Source: Aristaeella hokkaidonensis
GTDB taxonomy: Bacteria; Bacillota; Clostridia; Christensenellales; Aristaeellaceae
Length of the DNA: 64,000 nucleotides
Assembly: GCF_018128945.1 (NCBI RefSeq)
Contig: NZ_CP068393.1
Span: 3,038,001 to 3,102,000 of the forward strand
Reading direction: 5' to 3'
A model generated the notes under the pieces. The model ran no database searches. It had not been told where the DNA came from and saw nothing but the letters and a program-made list of their open reading frames with translations. Shown here in pieces: positions 27,252 through 35,457 of the stretch; the first letter of the stretch is position 1; each line of letters begins with the position of its first letter. A program made the translations under genes and the position numbers.

Positions 27252-28619
27252 ATGAAAAAAATAACAGCGATGCTGCTGGCACTGGCTATGGTGCTTTCCC
27301 TGGCCGTGACGGCGCTGGCGGAAGATCCCCGGAATATCACCATCGGTCTGTGGTGGGATATCTACTATGACTCCAACGATGAATCCTGGGAAGACAATGA
27401 GGCCGCCACCGGCAAGGAAACCGACCTCATGCGCTTCGACAACGTGAAGAATATCGAGGACGCCTACGGTGTGACCTACGAATTCCAGAACCTGACCTAC
27501 GCCGGCGTGCAGGATTCCGTGAACAACTCAATCCTGGCCGGCGAGCCGGACTGCGACGTGTACATGGTGGAACTGGGCTGGGGCGTTCCCGCCGTCATGA
27601 ACGGCTACGCCATGGACCTGCGTGACGTGCTGGATCCCGATGATCCGCTGCTCACCCATAACGACACCGTCATGAACTATGTGGCCCTGGAAAGCGGCGC
27701 GGTTTCCCTGCTTACCGTCAACGGCGCTGAGGACCAGGTGGCTGCCACCTATCCGCTGGCTTTCAACCTGCAGATGATCGAAGAAGCCAACCTGGAGGAT
27801 CCCCGGGAGCTGGCCGCCCGCGGCGAGTGGACCTGGGACAAGTTCCGGGAGTACTGCATCGCCCTGACCAAGGACAACGACGGCGACGGCGTCACGGATG
27901 TTTACGGCTACGGCGCCTGGATCACGGACTGCCTGCCCTACTGGTACATGTCCAACGGAACGACCCTGGCTTCCACCCCCAAGGAGAACCTGTCCTCCGT
28001 TGAAATGGGCGAAACCCTGAAGTTCCTCCAGGACCTGTGGCTTACGGACAAGGCGGCTTATCCGCTGCCCGCAGAAAACGGCTGGGACGTCTGCCGCTGG
28101 CTGTACCGTGACAAGAAGGTGGCCTTCACCACAACCGCCGCCTGGATCATGGCCAACTATGACGACTATAACTGGGACGGCAAGGCCGAAACCACCCTGG
28201 ACTTCGACATGGTCTTTGTGGATTACCCCATCGGACCCCACGGCAACGCGGAAACGAACGCCACCAAGATCGCTGCCGGCAGCTTCTACTTCATCCCCGT
28301 CGGCATCGAGAATCCGAAACTGGTCTATGATGTTTTCCGTGCCTATCAGAACTGGTACCATGACGATACCGCTCTGCGGGATGATCCGGAAGAACTGGAA
28401 TGGTGGTACACCACCACTTCCGACAAGCTGGACCTGCAGGAGTGGAACTTTGAAATCATGAAGAAGATGGGCGAAAAGACGGTGGTTGACTTTGCCGGCA
28501 CCGTGCTGGAGCAGATGCCGCTGGTTGAATTCATCAACGGCGACCTGACCCCCGCTCAGCTGCAGGAGGAATACAAGCAGGTGGTTCAGGATACACTGGA
28601 CCAGATCTTCGGAGCCTGA
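27252..28619 (+). CDS. Extracellular solute-binding protein (family 1), second importer
   Basis: 455 aa with a signal peptide (MKKITAMLLALAMVLSLAVTALA) ending in an AxA cleavage site. The mature part has the family-1 binding-protein pattern: NITIGLWWD start, a DVYMVELGWGVPAVMNGYAMDL strand-turn and PREL-WTWDKFREYCIALTKDNDGDG, a calcium-like loop common in this family. Last gene of the operon, ending at a strong terminator. The GGAAAGGAG site is 11 bases before the ATG. It probably serves the permeases at 23501-25450. Confidence 0.9.
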   Translation: MKKITAMLLALAMVLSLAVTALAEDPRNITIGLWWDIYYDSNDESWEDNEAATGKETDLMRFDNVKNIEDAYGVTYEFQNLTYAGVQDSVNNSILAGEPDCDVYMVELGWGVPAVMNGYAMDLRDVLDPDDPLLTHNDTVMNYVALESGAVSLLTVNGAEDQVAATYPLAFNLQMIEEANLEDPRELAARGEWTWDKFREYCIALTKDNDGDGVTDVYGYGAWITDCLPYWYMSNGTTLASTPKENLSSVEMGETLKFLQDLWLTDKAAYPLPAENGWDVCRWLYRDKKVAFTTTAAWIMANYDDYNWDGKAETTLDFDMVFVDYPIGPHGNAETNATKIAAGSFYFIPVGIENPKLVYDVFRAYQNWYHDDTALRDDPEELEWWYTTTSDKLDLQEWNFEIMKKMGEKTVVDFAGTVLEQMPLVEFINGDLTPAQLQEEYKQVVQDTLDQIFGA

Positions 28620-28647
28620 TTCCGGAGCCCTGTTTTCCCAAAGGAAA

Positions 28648-28681
28648 GGGAGAGTCACAGGATTGTGACTCTCCCTCTTTT
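28648..28681. terminator. Bidirectional terminator between the glycan operon and thrH
   Basis: Perfect 12-bp arms (GGGAGAGTCACA and TGTGACTCTCCC), a GGAT loop, a T-rich tail on the plus strand and A-rich sequence before it. It serves the operon and probably the convergent thrH gene. Confidence 0.88.
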
Positions 28682-28692
28682 CATCCGTTGGT

Positions 28693-29298
28693 TTACAGTG
28701 CTTTGCGGATCAGCGCCAGCAGCTCGTCATAGGTTTCGCAGGCGGGCAGATCAGGATAATCCTTCTTGATCTGCTCGGTGGAGCGGAACAGGATGCCGGC
28801 CTTGCTGGCCTGGATCATGCCCAGGTCATTGTAGCTGTCACCGGTGGCGATGGTTTCAAAGCCGATGCTCTGCAGCGCCCTGACGGTGGTCAGCTTGCTC
28901 TTTTCCACCCGGATGCGGTAACCTGTGATCATGCCGTCTTCCCCCACCTCCAGCTCATTGCAGAAGATGGTGGGCCAGCCCAGTTTCTTCATCAGGGGAG
29001 AAGCGAACTGGGTAAAGGTATCGGACAGGATGATCGCCTGGGTTTCACTCCGGAGGGTATCCAGGAATTCTTTCGCACCGGGCATGGGATCGATGGTGGC
29101 AATGGTGTCCTGAATATCCTTCAGGCCCAGGCCGTGCTCCCGCAGGATGCCCAGCCGCCACTTCATCAGCTTGTCATAGTCCGGCTCGTCCCGGGTGGTG
29201 CGTTTCAGTTCCGGGATGCCGCTGGCCTGGGAGAAGGCAATCCAGATCTCAGGCACCAGCACCCCTTCAAGGTCAAGACATACAATATTCATAGACAA
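28693..29298 (-). CDS. thrH: Bifunctional phosphoserine phosphatase/homoserine phosphotransferase ThrH
   Basis: 201 aa HAD-superfamily enzyme. Motif I is CLDLEGVLVPEIW with the nucleophile Asp, motif II ILSDTF, and motif III/IV GDSYNDLGM. The sequence follows the ThrH family closely along its length (RTTRDEPDYD, AGILFRS). ThrH removes phosphate from phosphoserine and can transfer it to homoserine, linking serine and threonine synthesis. The start is either TTG 29298, with GAGG seven bases ahead, or ATG 29292. Lies ten bases downstream of the rubredoxin gene, so cotranscribed. Confidence 0.92.
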   Translation of the reverse strand: MSMNIVCLDLEGVLVPEIWIAFSQASGIPELKRTTRDEPDYDKLMKWRLGILREHGLGLKDIQDTIATIDPMPGAKEFLDTLRSETQAIILSDTFTQFASPLMKKLGWPTIFCNELEVGEDGMITGYRIRVEKSKLTTVRALQSIGFETIATGDSYNDLGMIQASKAGILFRSTEQIKKDYPDLPACETYDELLALIRKAL

Positions 29299-29307
29299 TA
29301 ATCAGCC

Positions 29308-29460
29308 TCAGACGGGAGTGAAGGCATCCTTTCCGAGACCGCAGACGGGGCAGACCCAATCCTCCGGGACGTCTTCCCAGGCAGTGCCGGGAGCGATACC
29401 GCCTTCGGGATCGCCAACTTCAGGATCATAGATGTAGCCGCAGGGACATTCGTACTTCAT
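29308..29460 (-). CDS. Rubredoxin with a shortened first cysteine knuckle (C-P-C)
   Basis: A 50-aa mononuclear iron protein that carries single electrons, usually to oxygen- or peroxide-detoxifying enzymes in anaerobes. It starts at ATG 29460. The canonical blocks are [27 protein letters not shown] and [11 protein letters not shown]. The second knuckle is the usual C-x2-C, but the first reads E-C-P-C-G-Y, a C-x-C where the family normally has C-x2-C. The reading frame is intact on both sides, so this is not a frameshift in the visible sequence. It probably partners the rubrerythrin at 36591. Confidence 0.9.
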   Translation of the reverse strand: MKYECPCGYIYDPEVGDPEGGIAPGTAWEDVPEDWVCPVCGLGKDAFTPV

Positions 29461-29577
29461 CGATTTTCATCCTTTCTTTTTATCTCAGTTGGAAGCGGCG
29501 AAACGCCGTTTCTTTTCTGGCTCCATCATAAGTGAACGGAAGGGTTTCGTCAAGCGTGAAAACAGCGGGAGTTCAAA

Positions 29578-29606
29578 TGGACAAAGCCCCGGAATACTGA
29601 TATACT
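29578..29606 (+). promoter_or_regulatory. Promoter of the GTPase-nuclease gene
   Basis: TGGACA, 17-bp spacer, TATACT with an upstream TGA giving an extended -10. Start expected about 29613, 57 bases before the ATG. Confidence 0.6.
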
Positions 29607-29669
29607 TCATGCCATCAAAACCTGAATCCAAAGTCCATCCGGAAGACTATAAAAAGGAGGGAAACAGCC

Positions 29670-32306
29670 ATGGCGGGAAAGCTGACGGTGGGTCTGGCGG
29701 CCCATGTGGACGCGGGCAAAACCACCCTGTCCGAAGCTATGCTGTTTCTCAGCGGCGCAGTGCGCCGCCAGGGCCGGGTGGATCACGGGGATGCCTTCCT
29801 GGATACGGAACAGATGGAGAAGGAACGGGGCATCACGATTTTCTCCAAGGAAGCACGGCTGACCTGGGGAAAAACAGACCTGACGCTGGTGGACACTCCC
29901 GGCCATACGGACTTCGCCGGGGAAACGGAGCGGGCCATCAGCGTGATGGATGCCGCGGTGCTGGTGATCAGCGCCACGGAGGGCGTCCAGTCCCATACCC
30001 GGACCCTGTGGAAACTGCTGGAGCGCAGCGGGGTGCCGGTAATCCTGTTTGCGAATAAAATGGACCGGTACGAGGGAAGCCGGAAGGAACTGATTACAGC
30101 GCTGGGCGCACTGTCTGACCGGATCGCGGATTTTACCGGAGATCCCTCAGAGGCGGCTGCCCTGTGCGATGAGACCTGCCTGGATCTGTACCTGCGGGAC
30201 GGCGCTGTGCCTGAAAAACGGATCCGCTCCCTGATCCGGGAACGGAAGCTGTTCCCCTGCTTTTTCGGGGCGGCCCTGAAGAACGAGGGTGTGGAACCGC
30301 TGCTGGATTTCCTGGCCGGGTTCGCGGAGGAAAAAGAGTACCCGAAGGAATTCGGCGCGCGGGTGTACAAGATTGCCCGGGATCCCCAGGGAAACCGGCT
30401 GACCTTCCTGAAGGTGACGGGCGGGGAACTGAAAACCCGGGACCAGGTGACCGGCGGCACCGGAGAAAACAGCTGGACGGAAAAGATTGCCGAAATCCGG
30501 CAGTATTCCGGGGCAAGATATAGCGCGGCGCAGCGGGCGGCGGCCGGAGAACTGTGCTGCGTGACAGGACTGAGCAAAGCCATGCCCGGGGATGGCCTGG
30601 GCGCTGAATATATCAAAGGGGAGCAGACCCTGCGCCCCTGCTATGCCTGCCGGGTGATTCCCGGCCCCGGGGAAGACCTGCACAAGGTGCTGGACTGCCT
30701 GAAGACGCTGACGGAAGAGGAACCGCTGCTGCAGACAGAGTTTGTGGAAGCCCGGCGGGAGATCCGGGTGCACTCCATGGGAGACGTGTACCTGGAGGTT
30801 CTCCGCCGGCAGATGAAGGACCGCTTCGGGATTGAGATTTCCTTCGGCGAGACAAGCGTGTTGTACCGGGAAACCATTATGGCTCCGGCTGAAGGCGTGG
30901 GCCACTATGAGCCGCTGCGCCACTACGCGGAGGTGCACCTGTGGATGGAGCCCCTGCCCGCCGGCAGCGGCCTGGTGTTTGACACGGACGTGTCCACGGA
31001 CGACCTGGCGCTGAACTGGCAGCGGCTGATCCTGACCCACCTGCAGGAAAAGATTCACCGGGGCATCCTGACCGGCGCCCCGATCACGGATATGAAAATC
31101 ACCCTGATCGCCGGAAAGGCTCACCTGAAGCATACGGAGGGCGGGGATTTCCGGCAGGCCACCTACCGGGCGGTCCGCCAGGGCCTGATGAAGGCCGGAT
31201 GCGTACTGCTGGAGCCCTATCTGTCGCTGGAAATCACCGTGCCCCAGGAAGCCCTGGGCCGGGTAATGAACGACCTGACCCTGATGGGCGGCAGGCCGGA
31301 AGGACCGGAGGACGCGGAGGAAGGACTCCGGAAGATTCGGGCTGTGGTGCCTGCTTCCGCCTGCCGGAACTATGCCCGGGACCTGAGCGCGCGGACCGGA
31401 GGGGCGGGACGGATGATTGCTTCCTTTTCCGCATACCTGCCCTGCGCGGAGGCGGAAAAGGTGATTGCGGAAAAAGCCTATGATCCGCTCCGGGACGTGA
31501 TGAATCCGGCGGATTCCGTATTTTGCTCCCACGGTGCCGGGGTTTCGGTTCCCTGGGACCAGGTGGAGCAGTATATGCACCTGCCTTTAAAAGAGGAAAG
31601 GAAAAAAGCGGAAGCCGCTCCGGCTGTCCGGACGGTCGGCGCCGCGCCGTATCGGGGGACCGCGGAGGAAGAGGAAACCCTGCGGCACATCTTTGAAAAA
31701 ACCTACGGACCGGTAAAGGCCCAGCGGCTGATGAACCCTGTGCCGAAGGAAACCCCGGCGGAAAAACTGCCGGAGGAGAAACGGACGCCGGCTCCGGAGG
31801 GCGAGATCCTGCTGGTGGACGGCTATAATGTGCTGTTTGCCTGGGATGAGTGGAAGGACCGGGTACAGGAAAACTTCGACGCGGCCCGGATGCAGCTGAC
31901 GGAGCTGATGTGCGACTACGCGGGCATGACGGGACGGGAGGTTATCCTGGTTTTTGACGCCTACAAGGTGAAAGGGAATCCCGGATCCGCGGAAAAATAC
32001 AAGAATATCTACGTGGTCTATACCCGGGAGGCACAGACCGCGGACGCCTATATTGAAAAAACCACCCTGCTGGCCCGGAACCGGGCGAGGGTGCGGGTGG
32101 TGACCTCCGACCGGCCGGAGCAGCTGATTGCGCTGGGCAATGAAGCGCTGCGCACTTCCGCCCGGGAATTCCGGCGGGAGGTGATCGGCGTGCAGGGAAG
32201 CGTTGCCGAATACCTGCAAAAAAACTACCGCCCTGGAACGGAACGTTCACTGGAGCGGCTGTATAAGGAAGCCTGGAAGAAATCCAGGGAGAATAATGAC
32301 GCGTAG
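29670..32306 (+). CDS. TetM/EF-G-like ribosomal GTPase fused to a Rae1/YacP-type NYN nuclease domain
   Basis: 878 aa. Residues 1 to about 640 match tetracycline ribosomal-protection factors: the P-loop AHVDAGKTT, ERGITI switch 1, DTPGHTDF switch 2, NKMD, then EF-G-like domains II-V (GAPITDMKITLIAGKAHLKH and LTLMGGRPEG in the ribosome-contacting part). A charged Pro/Glu linker (about 645-710) joins a NYN/PIN domain (about 712-865). Its acidic residues are all present: Asp717 in LLVDGYNV, Asp763 in VFDAYK, Asp792 in TADAYIE and Asp814 in VVTSD. Stand-alone YacP (Rae1) cuts mRNA inside the ribosomal A site, so this protein could bring a nuclease to stalled ribosomes by its own GTPase. Tetracycline resistance itself is not shown. 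AAGGAGGG fixes the start. Confidence 0.9.
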   Translation: MAGKLTVGLAAHVDAGKTTLSEAMLFLSGAVRRQGRVDHGDAFLDTEQMEKERGITIFSKEARLTWGKTDLTLVDTPGHTDFAGETERAISVMDAAVLVISATEGVQSHTRTLWKLLERSGVPVILFANKMDRYEGSRKELITALGALSDRIADFTGDPSEAAALCDETCLDLYLRDGAVPEKRIRSLIRERKLFPCFFGAALKNEGVEPLLDFLAGFAEEKEYPKEFGARVYKIARDPQGNRLTFLKVTGGELKTRDQVTGGTGENSWTEKIAEIRQYSGARYSAAQRAAAGELCCVTGLSKAMPGDGLGAEYIKGEQTLRPCYACRVIPGPGEDLHKVLDCLKTLTEEEPLLQTEFVEARREIRVHSMGDVYLEVLRRQMKDRFGIEISFGETSVLYRETIMAPAEGVGHYEPLRHYAEVHLWMEPLPAGSGLVFDTDVSTDDLALNWQRLILTHLQEKIHRGILTGAPITDMKITLIAGKAHLKHTEGGDFRQATYRAVRQGLMKAGCVLLEPYLSLEITVPQEALGRVMNDLTLMGGRPEGPEDAEEGLRKIRAVVPASACRNYARDLSARTGGAGRMIASFSAYLPCAEAEKVIAEKAYDPLRDVMNPADSVFCSHGAGVSVPWDQVEQYMHLPLKEERKKAEAAPAVRTVGAAPYRGTAEEEETLRHIFEKTYGPVKAQRLMNPVPKETPAEKLPEEKRTPAPEGEILLVDGYNVLFAWDEWKDRVQENFDAARMQLTELMCDYAGMTGREVILVFDAYKVKGNPGSAEKYKNIYVVYTREAQTADAYIEKTTLLARNRARVRVVTSDRPEQLIALGNEALRTSAREFRREVIGVQGSVAEYLQKNYRPGTERSLERLYKEAWKKSRENNDA

Positions 32307-32312
32307 GGCCGG

Positions 32313-33332
32313 TTAAGCCGCAGGAGCCTCTCCTGCGGTTTTTGTTTCCTTCCGGCACAGGCACAGGTACAGGATCACCGTTACAATCGTGGTCGCCAGC
32401 AGTACGCAGGTGCCGAAGGAACTCAGGTTATAGGCAAGCCAGTTGTAGACGCCCTCCGGCAGCAGGGATTGAAAATGCCAGGGCTTGTCCATCGCGTACT
32501 GCATGATCCCGTTCAGCACATAGCTTATCAGGTAAATCACCAGGGCCCATCCCGGGAAGCGCCCGCTCCGCTGTTTCACCCTGTATCCGGCGCGGATGAA
32601 CAGGATGAGCATCACCACCGCGGCCAGCACCTGGTCCACATGCACAAAGAAGAAAATCAGGCAGTCCAGCCGGGTCAGCTCCAGGAAGAGCCGCACGGCG
32701 CATACCAGGAAGACGAAGCGCTCAAAGCGCAGCCCCTCCGGCAGGGGGCGGCCCTTCCGTGCCCGCAGCGCCATGCAGCCGACGATCACGAGGATCATAA
32801 GTGCCGCGATGGTGCACACGGCCAGGTACCATACGCCCCAGCTGTCCTTCACCGCGAAGGGGAACCGCGCAAACAGGTCACCGTCCGTCATGTCCTGTAG
32901 GCCGATGTCGCGGAGATCCGCCAGTCCCAGTTCTCCCAGGAAAATTTCATCAAACCGCATCAGGGCTGCCAGTAATCCGGCGGGAAAGGCCAGCTGGTCC
33001 AGATACGCGGGGATTTCCCTGCGCTTTTTTGCGCGGAACAGCACCGGCGCCAGGCAGAAACCGATTGCGCCGCCGACGAAGGAAAACTGTTCCGGCACCA
33101 GCAGGAACCATTTGCCGGCACCGTTGGCCTTCAGTGCGGAATAGTTCAGCGCCACATAGACGCCCTTGGCAAAAAAGTAAGCCAGCACAAGGCCGGCAAT
33201 AAAAATGCCCGCCGCCAGGGGCACGGAAAGCCCGTGCTTCCGGACGCTCAGCAGGAAAAGGGAACCTGACACCAGGATACTCAGTGCCAGGATCGCAAAA
33301 TACAACGTTGTTGCAGAAAGCATATGGTTCAC
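32313..33332 (-). CDS. Divergent prolipoprotein diacylglyceryl transferase (Lgt)-like membrane protein
   Basis: About 339 aa from a GTG start at 33332 (ATG 33323 is the alternative), with seven or more hydrophobic segments. The region QFSFVGGAIGFCLAPVLF followed by YLDQLAFPAGLLAALMRFDEIFLGELG aligns by eye with the Lgt pattern (gly-rich loop, then D-x-x-AP and R-x-GNF-x-N-x-E), but the GNFxN signature is replaced by FDEIFLGE. It may therefore be a non-canonical Lgt relative with changed or lost activity. Starts 12 bases after the LRR-glycosidase stop, so in one operon with it. Confidence 0.6.
   Translation of the reverse strand: MNHMLSATTLYFAILALSILVSGSLFLLSVRKHGLSVPLAAGIFIAGLVLAYFFAKGVYVALNYSALKANGAGKWFLLVPEQFSFVGGAIGFCLAPVLFRAKKRREIPAYLDQLAFPAGLLAALMRFDEIFLGELGLADLRDIGLQDMTDGDLFARFPFAVKDSWGVWYLAVCTIAALMILVIVGCMALRARKGRPLPEGLRFERFVFLVCAVRLFLELTRLDCLIFFFVHVDQVLAAVVMLILFIRAGYRVKQRSGRFPGWALVIYLISYVLNGIMQYAMDKPWHFQSLLPEGVYNWLAYNLSSFGTCVLLATTIVTVILYLCLCRKETKTAGEAPAA
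32318..32343 (+). terminator. Terminator of the GTPase-nuclease gene
   Basis: CCGCAGGAG and CTCCTGCGG arms, CCT loop, then TTTTT. It overlaps the 3' end of the convergent Lgt-like gene. Confidence 0.85.
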
Positions 33333-33344
33333 CAGCTCACAGGA

Positions 33345-35186
33345 TTATTCAGCCGAGGCAAAATAGATGATATCGGTCAGTTTCCGCTGGGACTGATAAC
33401 CCAGCTCGTTGACCTTGTTTCCTCTGAAGAAGAGCAGGGTGGAATCGCCGCCATCCAGGTTATAGGCGATCTTTACGTCCAGTGTTGCGACAAAATCGGC
33501 AAACTGATGGAGGGTCATGCCGCCGTTCTTCTGGGAAGGTCCGGCACAGCATACGACTTTGTAATGCAGGTGATCTACCTGGCAGATGCAGATCCGCTGA
33601 CGGGGATCCATCCAGGCCATATTGATCCAGCGATCAGTGCCGCGGAAGTCGTCCACAGGACGGCCGTTTTCCACCAGGATCGGACCGAAAGAGAAGGAAT
33701 TCAGCACCCGCTTGCCGTTGATATGCGCGGGAACTGATCCTTCCTGGGGTTGATGAATGCCTGTGAAATCGCCGTCTTCATCAACCAGGAGTACGTCCAT
33801 CAGCAATGCATTCCACTTGCCGACAGGATCCAGGTTGTTCTCATACAGGGTTCCCTGGCGGACGATGTATCCCAATCCACGCTTTTCGGTGCTGCTGAAA
33901 TAGTCCCCGTTGATGGCGAGTACGGCATTGGCACGCTCTGCCAGCCGGATGGCGTCCATCTGGCCTGTCGTTTCAAAAGAACCGTTCAGGCTGGCTGCAA
34001 GGGTGCGGAGCTGGGAAGCGTCTTTCAGGAGAATATCAGCAGTCCAATACTGACAATCTTCATAGACACCACTTCCGATGGAGACCGTGATGGTGGAATC
34101 GGAATAAGTATCATTGCCGGTATATCCGGAGGCCTTCGGCGCGCTGCCGATGGAATAATCAATGGGAAGCATATATCCCTTGTCTGAAAAATCCTGTGGA
34201 GCCAGCAGTTCCAGCGGCTCTTCCGATTCCGGAATGACGACATCCTCCGAAGGCCAGCTGTCTTCGAAGGGGACATACTCAGTCCGGGGGTGAAGATGGT
34301 TTTCACCAAAGTTTTTCAGGATCACTTCGTAATGGGGATCCCGTTTGGTCTGTGTGATCATCCGCCAGCCGCCGAGGGTGGAATAATGGGTGGTGTTGAT
34401 ATTGGTGTTCGGGAAGGCAGCGCGGATTGCGTCCACATCCTCACCGACGGGAACAGCGTTAATCTTCCGGCAGGAATACATCCAGAGCCGCTTCAGATTG
34501 GGAAGCTTCAGCACAGGGCTCAGATCCTCGATCCGGTTGAAGCACAGATTCAGATCCATCAGGTGATCGAGTCCTTCCAGCGGGGAGATATCCAGGATTC
34601 TGTTCTTGAACAGTTCCAGATATTCCAGATGCTTCAGAGAAGCAATGGGAGTGATATCTTCAATCGTGTTGCAGGCTACGATCAGGATCCGGAGGTTGGG
34701 CAGATCATACAGAAAGTCCAGATTGGTGACGTTGTTATGGCCTACATCCAGTGCCATGAGGTTCCAGCAGTATTTCAGTACGGAAAAATCCTCACTGTTG
34801 TGCTTTGCACTGGTGTCGTTATGCAGCGTGGACCAGGAAGTATAGTCCGTACGCACCAGGTGCTCATGATCCCGGTTGCGGATCACCATGGTCCAGCCCC
34901 AGCGCATATCAGGATAGCGGGCAGCCAGCATATCACACTGGTCAGCGGTCATCCGGTTTTGCCACATATCTACCTGCCGAAGGGACGGCATCTGGTCAAG
35001 AAATGCGGTAAAGGCATCAAAGTCTGTAACGACAAAATTACCGAGGTCAATATACTCGGCATCCTGGGGGTAATCAGTTCCTTCATAAGAAATGGTCGTT
35101 CCGTCTGCGCTGGCGAAAAGCGGAAGAACCAGCAAAAGCAGCAGAAGGAGTAACAGAACGTGAAAATTGCAATGTTTATTGTCCAT
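33345..35186 (-). CDS. Secreted leucine-rich-repeat protein with C-terminal phosphodiester glycosidase (NAGPA) domain
   Basis: 613 aa from ATG 35186 (AGGA six bases ahead). A very hydrophobic signal peptide (run of Leu) is followed by LRRs in about residues 60-260 (LMALDVGHNNVTNLDFLYDLPNL, LEYLELFKNRILDISPL, LMDLNLCFNRIEDLSPV). After a linker comes a C-terminal domain from about residue 370 with AVLAINGDYFS, NSFSFGPILVENGRP, DPRQRICI and YNLDGGDSTLLFF. These are the hallmarks of the phosphodiester glycosidase family named for the enzyme that uncovers mannose-6-phosphate in animals. It probably acts on a phosphodiester-linked sugar at the cell surface, with the LRR as a binding platform. The combination is unusual. 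Confidence 0.85.
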   Translation of the reverse strand: MDNKHCNFHVLLLLLLLLLVLPLFASADGTTISYEGTDYPQDAEYIDLGNFVVTDFDAFTAFLDQMPSLRQVDMWQNRMTADQCDMLAARYPDMRWGWTMVIRNRDHEHLVRTDYTSWSTLHNDTSAKHNSEDFSVLKYCWNLMALDVGHNNVTNLDFLYDLPNLRILIVACNTIEDITPIASLKHLEYLELFKNRILDISPLEGLDHLMDLNLCFNRIEDLSPVLKLPNLKRLWMYSCRKINAVPVGEDVDAIRAAFPNTNINTTHYSTLGGWRMITQTKRDPHYEVILKNFGENHLHPRTEYVPFEDSWPSEDVVIPESEEPLELLAPQDFSDKGYMLPIDYSIGSAPKASGYTGNDTYSDSTITVSIGSGVYEDCQYWTADILLKDASQLRTLAASLNGSFETTGQMDAIRLAERANAVLAINGDYFSSTEKRGLGYIVRQGTLYENNLDPVGKWNALLMDVLLVDEDGDFTGIHQPQEGSVPAHINGKRVLNSFSFGPILVENGRPVDDFRGTDRWINMAWMDPRQRICICQVDHLHYKVVCCAGPSQKNGGMTLHQFADFVATLDVKIAYNLDGGDSTLLFFRGNKVNELGYQSQRKLTDIIYFASAE

Positions 35187-35361
35187 CTTGTTCCTGGTAC
35201 CGTGCGCGGTTGAAATTGTCTGCCAGGTCGGCGACATTTTCAAGCACTTTGTCCGGCTCTTTGATGTTGTTTGACTGGGGAGTGTTCTTTTTTATCCAGA
35301 GACCGATAACTGCAAGTACAACGAGAACAGCAAAGAAAACGATCATAAAAGTTCCGAACAT
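35176..35361 (-). CDS. Small single-pass membrane protein
   Basis: 61 aa from ATG 35361 (AGGAGG eleven bases ahead): one N-terminal membrane helix (MIVFFAVLVVLAVIGLWI) and a polar C-terminal tail ending in EQDGQ. It overlaps the start of the LRR-glycosidase gene by 11 bases, implying coupled translation and perhaps an accessory role for that secreted protein. No family recognised. Confidence 0.65.
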   Translation of the reverse strand: MFGTFMIVFFAVLVVLAVIGLWIKKNTPQSNNIKEPDKVLENVADLADNFNRARYQEQDGQ

Positions 35362-35457
35362 CGTACGGTACACCTCCTGAATACATAATTTAGTGAGATT
35401 TTACGCGGATATTATAATAAATCACCGGGGTGATTTCAAGCTGACGCAGGCCGGGCG

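Noticed and set aside
29670..32306. Tetracycline-resistance determinant
   Set aside because: The similarity is to the ribosomal-protection GTPase family in general; the fused nuclease and housekeeping context do not support a resistance claim from sequence alone.
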